From positions 1-36,043 of the forward strand of contig CAJOEC010000033.1 in assembly GCA_905233425.1 (NCBI GenBank): a stretch of 36,043 nucleotides of DNA, written 5' to 3'. The notes under the pieces are model-generated. The model ran no database searches. It saw only the letters and a list, made by a program, of their open reading frames with translations, and had not been told where the DNA came from. A program made the position numbers and the translations under genes. Each line of letters starts with the position of its first letter. The first letter of the stretch is position 1. The DNA comes from an uncultured Prevotella sp. Its GTDB lineage: Bacteria > Bacteroidota > Bacteroidia > Bacteroidales > Bacteroidaceae. This document shows positions 7,276-13,566 of this stretch, piece after piece.

Positions 7276-10200
7276 TCACTGTTTTTTGGACGGTCTGGCA
7301 CTGGCAGCCATAGTGCTGATGACCATCGAGATGTCGGCAACATCCACAACGCCGTCGCCGTTCACGTCAGCATCGGTAGTGGAAGCGCCCTGTGTCTGCC
7401 CGTTAGCCATAACGTCGATGATGGTAGCGATGTCGGCCACGTCGACGGTGTTGTCGCCATTCACGTCGCAAACCACATTGCTGCCTCCGACATACTGACC
7501 CATGAAGAGGATGACGCCGGTGGACTGCTCGCTGATGGTGTAGAGGAACGGGCGGTCGGCATGGAAGGTGATTTTCTGGGGCATTCCCGACGTTTCATAG
7601 CCGATGATGGTGACGGCAGCAGCCTCGGTGCCCTCCTCGTTGACATCAATCTTTGCCACCTGCTTCATCATGTCGATATAGATGTTCTCGCCGTAACTGT
7701 CAACGCAGAGTTTCGAGAAGTCGGCCTCTTCAGGATTGAAGGCCGTGGGCATGCCAAGTGCCGACATGATGCCTTTCAAGTTGATGTCGGTGGTGGTGGC
7801 GAAGCGCGGCAGTTTCATGTCTACATCGTAGGTTATGAGTTCAGTGTTGAGGTCTGGAAGTTGGGAATTGAGGCTCTCCACCAATTCGCCAAGCGCCTTG
7901 CCCTTTTGGGGCAGGAACACCTGCATATTGTAGGTGCCGTTGCCGTAGGGCAGACGGACGGTCTGGCAGAGGTCGTTCTCGGCATACTCCAGCTTGACAT
8001 TATCCTGGTGCATCATAGGCACTGGGTCGCCCCCGCCGAAAGGCTCCATCTTCGTATCGGCGGCCTTGAACGGACTGCTCCACATACCCTTGAAATAGAT
8101 GGCGTTGAGAAGGTAGCTCACGGCCATGGGGTTGAACTCCGGCTCTTTGAGCACCTCCTTGATCATGCCCTCGGTGCGGTCGCTGGCCCACTTGTTGATG
8201 ACGTCGCGGGTCTCGCCGTCGAAGAAATCGCGGTTCTGGGGCGTAGCGTAATAATAGTATCTGGCCCAGTGGTCAAAGTCTGAGGCCAAGCGATAGCCCA
8301 AACCCCTGTTGACGAAGATGGTGTTCGCTATATTTGCCTTTGTCGTGGCATCCGCACGGCTCGTGCCACTTAGCTCGTTCAGCATCTTGTGGCAGAACTT
8401 GTTCTGTGCATCGACATCGCCGAAGCCCAGCACGTCGCAGATCTCCTGCTGTGTCTTGCCGGCAGCGCCATTATTAGCCATGCCGAGGGCGTAGGTGATG
8501 CTCAGCGGCGAGAGCAGCATCGACTGGGAAGCTGGGGAGTTGGGGAGCTGGGAAGTTGAGGAGTTGGGAAGTTGGGAGGTAGAGGAGTTGCAAGCCTCGC
8601 GGAACAGCCGGAAGGCGAAGTCGTTGTTGTTCTTCACCAATTGCCGCTCATCCTCTGTCAGCTGGATGTACTTGGGCGCACGGAAGTCGTCGGCAGTGAA
8701 ATAGACGTTACCGCCCGAGACGTATGCAAACGACTCGTAATCGCAAATGCAGTCGGGGACGGGGCCGAAAGGATAGTGCATCAGGCCTTTCTCTTCAAGG
8801 CCGACACCCTCAACGCCAATAAAGTTCTCACGGAAATAGCGGTGCAGCAGCTGTGAGCCAATCTTGATGACGTCGGACATGGCCATATCCTTCGGGCCGG
8901 GATAGGCAGAGCAGGTGACGTCGCAAAGCATGACGTCATTCCCTTTGTGGATATACTCATCCTCATCAAACGCGTTGCCGCCGTCGTACTGCCACACGAC
9001 GCCCTCCTCGTCTTCGCGCAGGGCAGCGTAGTAGCGGCTGCCCTTCGGGTCGCGGCGGTAAATCTTCACATAGTCACGCCCGTCAATGATTGTGTCGCCC
9101 TTAACGGTGTAGCTCACGTCATAGAGGGTCTCGTCGTAGAAATCCTCAGGATAATCGTCGCCCGTGGGTTCCTCCTTGTCCTCGAAGTGGTGGTAGGTGT
9201 AATGCCACGACTTGCCCTGAACGAGCATGGGTTTTTCAAGTTCGTTTGTCTTTTTCTCTTCGTCAGTGCCGGTGTACTGGCCCATGAAGAAGATGGCTCC
9301 CGTGCTCTTCTCGCTGATGATGTAGAGGAACGGACGGTCGGCGAAGAAATTGACCTCTTCAGGAATGCCTATGGGCATGGCTATCCCGGTGATGGCGGCA
9401 GCCTCTGTGCCCTCCTCGTCGAGGTCGATGACGGCTTTCTGGAACATGCTTCCGATATACGCGCCACCATTACTGAAATTGGGGAACTCGGCCGACGGAT
9501 CGAAAGGCTTGCGCAAGCCCAACTGCCACAGGATATCCTTCAGGGGAATTTCGGAGGCGGTCTTGAAGCGAGGCATCTTCACGTTCACCATGGGGTGGTC
9601 GTCGCTCTCGAACTGCCAGCTGCCGTCCTTGATCCTGTTGAGCAGACCGTACAGGTTCGTCATGTTTGCAGGCAGTAGCACGGTCATCTGGTAGGCTCCG
9701 TTGCCGTAGGGCATACGGATGGCCTGGTAGTAGTCGTTCTCGGTGTAGTCGAACTCTGCCCGCTGGCTCATCATCGGCACCAGGTCGCCGCCGTTGAAGG
9801 CCTCGTCGCGGGTCTTCGCCTTGTCGAACTTGTGTTCCCACGCCCCCTTGAAATAGATGGCGTTGAGCAGATAGGAGGCGGCATCTTGGTTGAAATCCTC
9901 CTTAGTGTTGAATATCTTGGGAATCATGCCGTGGGTGTGGTCGTTGCCCCACTGGTTGATGACCTTCCAGGTCTCGTCGTCGTAAAAGTTGCGGGCCTCG
10001 GGCTGCGCGTCGTAGTATTCGTTGGCCTTGTCCACAAAGCCCTGCTGCAACTCATAGCCCAGACCGCTGTTCACGTAGATGGTGTTGGCTATCTCGGCTT
10101 TGGTCTCCTCGTCGAGCGTCGGGGCCTCGGTGAGCAGTTTGCGGCAGAAACTGTTGATGATGTCGGGGGAAGCGACATCCGCACCACCTAAGATGCGGTT

Positions 10201-11649
10201 TATCTGCCGTTGCGTCAGTCCGGCAGCGCCGTTGTTAATCATGCCGAGGGCGTAGGTGACACTCAGCGGCGACAGGACTTTGTTTGCCTCGCCACGTGCC
10301 TGCTGGAAAAGGCGGAAGGCGAAGTCGTTGTTATTCTCCACGAGTTTCTTCTCCTCGGCAGTGAGGCTGATGTCACGGCGGACATTCTTCAGTGGCTCGC
10401 CCATGTACTGGCCCATGAAGAAGATGGCTCCCGTAGAGCGCTCGCTGATGACATAGAGGAACGGGCGGTTGGCAAAGAATTGGGCGAATTTCACGTCTGA
10501 TATTCCCCCATATTTCATACCGACGATGGTGACGGCGGCGGCCTCGGTGCCGCTCTCGTTGACGCGAATCTTCGCCACTTGCTTCATGAAATCGATATAG
10601 AAAGGAGCGTCATCCCCCTCTTTGGCTGCGAACTTGTCGAACTGGGCATTGCCGGGATCGAAGGCGCGGGGCATTCCTAATGAGGCCATGAACTCCTCAA
10701 GCCGCTGGTCGGTGTCGGTATCAAAGCGAGGGAAGTGCAAATCCACCTGATAAGGCTCGTAGGCCATCGTGTTCCAGCTGTCGCCGCTCATTTCCGACAG
10801 CAGGTCATCGAGGCTGTTGCCACTCCAGGGCAGGAACACTGTCATCATGTAGGCGCCATTGCCGTATGGCAGCTGTACGCTCTGGCATACGTCGTTCTCG
10901 GCATACTGGAACTTCTCAATCTGCCACATCATATCGGCCGTGGCATTCCCTCCATCGAAATAAGTCTTCTCAGTGTAGGTCGTGTCGAATGGCTGTGTCC
11001 ACTCGCTCTTGAAATAGAGGGCGTTGAGCAAATAGCTAATGGCAGAGGGGTCGAACTCTTCCTCCTTCAGCGGCTCTTTGATCATGCCCTCGGTGTGGTC
11101 GCTGGCCCACTGGTTGATGACATCGCGGGTCTCGCCGTCGTAGAAATCACGGGTCTCGGGCGTGGCGGCGTAATAGTCCTGGGCACTCTGCACGAAGTCG
11201 GGCAGCAGATGGTAGCCACGGGCCTCATTCACATAGATATTGTCGGAAATAAGCACCTTGGTCTTCTCGTCGAGGGTGTTTGCAGCGTCAATCATCTTGC
11301 GGCAGAAGCTGTTGATGACTGCAGGGGATTGCGAATCCCCTCCATCAGAACCGATACCCGCACCACCTAAGACGGTGCTGATCTGCTGTTGCGTCTCGCC
11401 CGTCGCCCCGTTGTTCAGCATACCGAGGGCGTAGGTGATGCTAAGCGGCGAGAGCACAACGCTCTGGGCCGCACGGTCTTTGTCGTCACGGTACTTACGG
11501 AACAGCCGGAAGGCGAAATCGCTGTTCTGTTTCACAAACGTCTGCTCTTCGGCAGTCAGCTCAATGTTCTTCGGATTGGTCTCGCCGGCAAAAGCAGAAA
11601 ATGAAGCCGCCAGGACGGTCAGAAATAAGAATATCCTTTTCATACGCAT
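7276..11649 (-). CDS. Secreted triple-serpin protein with C-terminal type I dockerin
   Basis: A 1457-residue protein with signal peptide MRMKRIFLFLTVLAASFSAFA, then three serpin domains: about residues 28-420, 428-790 and 995-1388. Each carries the start motif NSDFAFRLF or NNDFAFRLF, LSPLSITYALGM-type text, the hinge GTEAAA, and the closing RPFLY.IS..STG.I.FMGQY. Between serpins 2 and 3 lies a non-serpin domain of about 195 residues (GKSWHYTYHHFED, GDTIIDGRDYVKIYR), resembling an uncharacterised domain common in Prevotella secreted proteins. Residues about 1392-1447 form two calcium-binding dockerin repeats (DVNGDNTVDVADI and DVNGDGVVDVADI). Serpins trap proteases in a suicide reaction; outside the cell this one could block host, diet or competitor proteases. 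Serpin 3 carries an in-frame repeat insertion near residues 1019-1043. Normal serpins have one domain of about 380 residues, so a three-in-one chain is unusual. Confidence 0.93.
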   Translation of the reverse strand: MRMKRIFLFLTVLAASFSAFAGETNPKNIELTAEEQTFVKQNSDFAFRLFRKYRDDKDRAAQSVVLSPLSITYALGMLNNGATGETQQQISTVLGGAGIGSDGGDSQSPAVINSFCRKMIDAANTLDEKTKVLISDNIYVNEARGYHLLPDFVQSAQDYYAATPETRDFYDGETRDVINQWASDHTEGMIKEPLKEEEFDPSAISYLLNALYFKSEWTQPFDTTYTEKTYFDGGNATADMMWQIEKFQYAENDVCQSVQLPYGNGAYMMTVFLPWSGNSLDDLLSEMSGDSWNTMAYEPYQVDLHFPRFDTDTDQRLEEFMASLGMPRAFDPGNAQFDKFAAKEGDDAPFYIDFMKQVAKIRVNESGTEAAAVTIVGMKYGGISDVKFAQFFANRPFLYVISERSTGAIFFMGQYMGEPLKNVRRDISLTAEEKKLVENNNDFAFRLFQQARGEANKVLSPLSVTYALGMINNGAAGLTQRQINRILGGADVASPDIINSFCRKLLTEAPTLDEETKAEIANTIYVNSGLGYELQQGFVDKANEYYDAQPEARNFYDDETWKVINQWGNDHTHGMIPKIFNTKEDFNQDAASYLLNAIYFKGAWEHKFDKAKTRDEAFNGGDLVPMMSQRAEFDYTENDYYQAIRMPYGNGAYQMTVLLPANMTNLYGLLNRIKDGSWQFESDDHPMVNVKMPRFKTASEIPLKDILWQLGLRKPFDPSAEFPNFSNGGAYIGSMFQKAVIDLDEEGTEAAAITGIAMPIGIPEEVNFFADRPFLYIISEKSTGAIFFMGQYTGTDEEKKTNELEKPMLVQGKSWHYTYHHFEDKEEPTGDDYPEDFYDETLYDVSYTVKGDTIIDGRDYVKIYRRDPKGSRYYAALREDEEGVVWQYDGGNAFDEDEYIHKGNDVMLCDVTCSAYPGPKDMAMSDVIKIGSQLLHRYFRENFIGVEGVGLEEKGLMHYPFGPVPDCICDYESFAYVSGGNVYFTADDFRAPKYIQLTEDERQLVKNNNDFAFRLFREACNSSTSQLPNSSTSQLPNSPASQSMLLSPLSITYALGMANNGAAGKTQQEICDVLGFGDVDAQNKFCHKMLNELSGTSRADATTKANIANTIFVNRGLGYRLASDFDHWARYYYYATPQNRDFFDGETRDVINKWASDRTEGMIKEVLKEPEFNPMAVSYLLNAIYFKGMWSSPFKAADTKMEPFGGGDPVPMMHQDNVKLEYAENDLCQTVRLPYGNGTYNMQVFLPQKGKALGELVESLNSQLPDLNTELITYDVDMKLPRFATTTDINLKGIMSALGMPTAFNPEEADFSKLCVDSYGENIYIDMMKQVAKIDVNEEGTEAAAVTIIGYETSGMPQKITFHADRPFLYTISEQSTGVILFMGQYVGGSNVVCDVNGDNTVDVADIATIIDVMANGQTQGASTTDADVNGDGVVDVADISMVISTMAASARPSKKQ
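8521..8592 (-). repeat. 24-bp-period repeat inserted in serpin 3
   Basis: A purine-rich tract (plus strand) of GGGAGTTGGGGAGCTGGGAA and GAGGAGTTGGGAAGTTGGGA type. It encodes NSSTSQLP twice and then NSPASQ. In serpins 1 and 2 the corresponding loop between FRLF and LSPLS is about 15 to 17 residues; here it is lengthened by about 20 without loss of frame. Confidence 0.85.
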
Positions 11650-11748
11650 TATGTGTTTAATAATCAGATGTCATATATACAGATAGCCTACTGCAGGAAA
11701 GACTGCGTGACGCAAGCAACTTTTAACATTATTTGGGATTTAAACAAA

Positions 11749-11778
11749 TAGGAGGTAAGCAATACTGCCTACCTCCTA
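11749..11778 (-). terminator. Rho-independent terminator after the small secreted protein gene
   Basis: On the minus strand TAGGAGGTAGGCA pairs with TGCTTACCTCCTA over 13 positions (one G-U wobble) around a 4-base loop, followed by TTTGTTT. It lies 35 bases past the stop of the 11814-12500 gene and isolates it from the serpin gene. Confidence 0.85.
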
Positions 11779-11813
11779 CTCGATTTGTTAAATTAAAACT
11801 ATTGTCGGTTTTA

Positions 11814-12500
11814 TTACTTCACGATGCGCTTCTTGCCGTCCTGGATGAGCAGACCCTTAGCCTCGCTGTTTACGCGGACACCCTGCAGATTGTAGATAGG
11901 AGCGTTGCTGTCAGCAGCCTGAATGTCGTTGATGCCCTCGGAAGAGCCGCCACCAATCGTGAAGGGGAAATCAGCAATGTTACCAAGGTCAAGCGACACG
12001 TCTGAGGTGTTACTTACGCCAACAGTGTAGATCTTGGCTTCACCACCAGTGAATCCTTCAGCAGCCTTAATCTTAATGGTCATAAGCTGGCCTTCGGTCT
12101 TGAGGAGAGGAGTCTTCTCAGCCTGGTCAATCCAAATAAAGAGGAGGCCACCATCAGCCTTGTCCTTTATCTGAAGAGCAGCCTTTGAAGCAGCTGCTGT
12201 ATAGTCATCTGCATCTGAATCATAGAGCGGCGGATGAATCTCCATATTCAAAGTAACAGCGGGAGCCCACTTTCCAGACTTGGAATCGGCTGAAATGCCT
12301 GCGGGGAGCATCAGGGAGAAGTTGTAGCCTCCGAGGGTCTCCTCTGTAGGATAGTTCAAGTTCAGAACGATTTCACCAGTGCCGTCCTCTCCTAAGGCGA
12401 CATTTTCAGATGTGCTGATGACAATCTTCTGATCCTGTGCTTGTGCACCACTGGCAAGGGCAATCAACCCTGCCATCATTAAGAGTCGAAATTTTTTCAT
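11814..12500 (-). CDS. Small secreted protein with possible cohesin-like domain (paralogue 1)
   Basis: A 228-residue protein with signal peptide MKKFRLLMMAGLIALASGAQA. A predicted all-beta domain covers residues about 23-182: GEIVLNLNY, GGYNFSLMLPAGI, GLLFIWIDQAE, GQLMTIKIKAAEGFTGGEAKIY. The order of strands and the late G.LMTIKIKA..G..G block resemble cohesin modules, but I cannot confirm the family. The C-terminal tail (IYNLQGVRVN ... KGLLIQDGKKRIVK) is a motif seen at the end of many Prevotella exported proteins and may serve in sorting or anchoring. The paralogue at 12802-13479 is alike throughout, with identical blocks such as SKSGKWAPAVTL and SLDLGNIAD, so the pair arose by tandem duplication. 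Own promoter upstream and own terminator downstream. The dockerin-bearing neighbours on both sides are the reason to consider a cohesin role. Confidence 0.85.
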   Translation of the reverse strand: MKKFRLLMMAGLIALASGAQAQDQKIVISTSENVALGEDGTGEIVLNLNYPTEETLGGYNFSLMLPAGISADSKSGKWAPAVTLNMEIHPPLYDSDADDYTAAASKAALQIKDKADGGLLFIWIDQAEKTPLLKTEGQLMTIKIKAAEGFTGGEAKIYTVGVSNTSDVSLDLGNIADFPFTIGGGSSEGINDIQAADSNAPIYNLQGVRVNSEAKGLLIQDGKKRIVK

Positions 12501-12574
12501 AATTTAAAGCTTTAAATTGTTAATAAATAGATGTTTGTTTTATTGAATTATTAATTGTGTAGTCTTTAGCAGTG

Positions 12575-12582
12575 CAAAATTA
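12575..12582 (-). promoter_or_regulatory. Alternative -7 box (TAATTTTG) nearer the 11814-12500 gene
   Basis: Reading on the minus strand, TAATTTTG fits TAnnTTTG and would give a leader of about 70 bases. No clear TTTG lies at the expected upstream distance, so it is weaker than the box at 12700. Confidence 0.3.
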
Positions 12583-12699
12583 AACATTATTTGGGAAACG
12601 GCAAAATTTTTTCGCCCATTTTTTCGGTTTTGTAATAATTTAACTATTCACGCTATAGTATTAAATCTTTTCATCTTACTTTTCCATGCTAATACGGTG

Positions 12700-12730
12700 C
12701 AAAGATACAACTAAATTCTGAACTGACAAA
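12700..12730 (-). promoter_or_regulatory. Bacteroidetes-type promoter for the 11814-12500 gene
   Basis: On the minus strand TTTG (12727-12730) is followed after 19 bases by TATCTTTG (12700-12707), a full match to the consensus. The next bases, CACCGTATTAG, echo CACCGAATTAG after the box at 15941-15948. Transcription would start near 12693, leaving an untranslated leader of about 190 bases. Confidence 0.7.
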
Positions 12731-12747
12731 AAAAATGGGAAAGAAAA

Positions 12748-12773
12748 AGAGGGTACAGAATGCTGCACCCTCT
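12748..12773 (-). terminator. Rho-independent terminator after paralogue 2
   Basis: On the minus strand AGAGGGTGCAG pairs with CTGTACCCTCT (11 positions including one G-U wobble) around CATT, followed by a T-rich run (TTTTCTTT and then a longer T-run near 12727-12735). It starts about 29 bases after the stop of the 12802-13479 gene. The geometry matches the terminator at 11749-11778. Confidence 0.87.
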
Positions 12774-12801
12774 TCTTCTATTAATGAGAAGTTGAGATTT
12801 C

Positions 12802-13479
12802 TTACTTCACAATAGTCTTCTTGCCATCGCGGATGATGAGGCCCTTTGCGCTCTCGTTCACGCGGACACCCTGAAGGTTGTAAGCGGGAGCTGTAGCGTC
12901 AGCAGACTTGACATCGTTGATACCGACAGTTGTTCCAATGATAGAGAAAGTCACGTCAGCGATGTTGCCGAGGTCAAGAGAAACGTTCTTGTCGCTTGTC
13001 ACACCAGCAAGATAGATCTTAGCTTCACCACCAGTGAATCCATCAGCAGCCTTAATCTTAATAGACATCAGCTCGCCCTGGAGAGACAGAAGGGGAAGAG
13101 CTTCAGCCTGATCAATCCACACAAAGAGGAGGCCGCCATCGGTCTTATCCTTAATCTGAAGAGCTGCCTTGGTAGCTGAAGCAGTATAATCATCGGCATT
13201 TGAATCGTAGAGCAGCGGATGAATGGCATCGCTCAGAGTAACAGCGGGAGCCCATTTTCCAGACTTAGAGTCAGCAGCGATACCCTCGGGGAGCATGAGA
13301 GAGAAATTGTAACCAACAACGGTCTCTGTTGTGGTGTAGTCGAGGTTCACAGAAATCACGCCAGTTCCATCATCAGCCAAAGTAACATCTTCAGCCGAGA
13401 TAACCTTCAGACCCTGTGCCATAGCAGAACCAGCAAAAGCGAGCAGTCCTGCCATCATCATAAGTTTAAACTTCTTCAT
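12802..13479 (-). CDS. Small secreted protein with possible cohesin-like domain (paralogue 2)
   Basis: A 225-residue protein with signal peptide MKKFKLMMMAGLLAFAGSAMA. A beta-rich domain (VISVNLDY, VGYNFSLMLPEGI, GLLFVWIDQAE, GELMSIKIKAADGFTGGEAKIY) is followed by the C-terminal YNLQGVRVN ... KGLIIRDGKKTIVK tail. It matches paralogue 1 along its whole length and even shares the AT-rich leader AACAATTTTAAAATTTTTAA in similar form. It lies 87 bases after the dockerin beta-helix gene with no obvious promoter or terminator between them, so those two are probably one transcript that ends at 12748-12773. A cohesin-fold role as receptor for the neighbouring dockerins is a hypothesis. A generic carbohydrate-binding or surface protein is the main alternative. 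Confidence 0.85.
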   Translation of the reverse strand: MKKFKLMMMAGLLAFAGSAMAQGLKVISAEDVTLADDGTGVISVNLDYTTTETVVGYNFSLMLPEGIAADSKSGKWAPAVTLSDAIHPLLYDSNADDYTASATKAALQIKDKTDGGLLFVWIDQAEALPLLSLQGELMSIKIKAADGFTGGEAKIYLAGVTSDKNVSLDLGNIADVTFSIIGTTVGINDVKSADATAPAYNLQGVRVNESAKGLIIRDGKKTIVK

Positions 13480-13566
13480 AATTTTAAAAATTTTAAAATT
13501 GTTAATAAAAAGTGAGTTAATAAATAAAAGAAAATTCGTTTTTGGATTAAATTTTTAAGAATGGGA

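Noticed and set aside
7561..11370. Several plus-strand open frames of 120-240 codons opposite the serpin gene
   Set aside because: They repeat in step with the three serpin units and are simple mirror images of conserved serpin codons.
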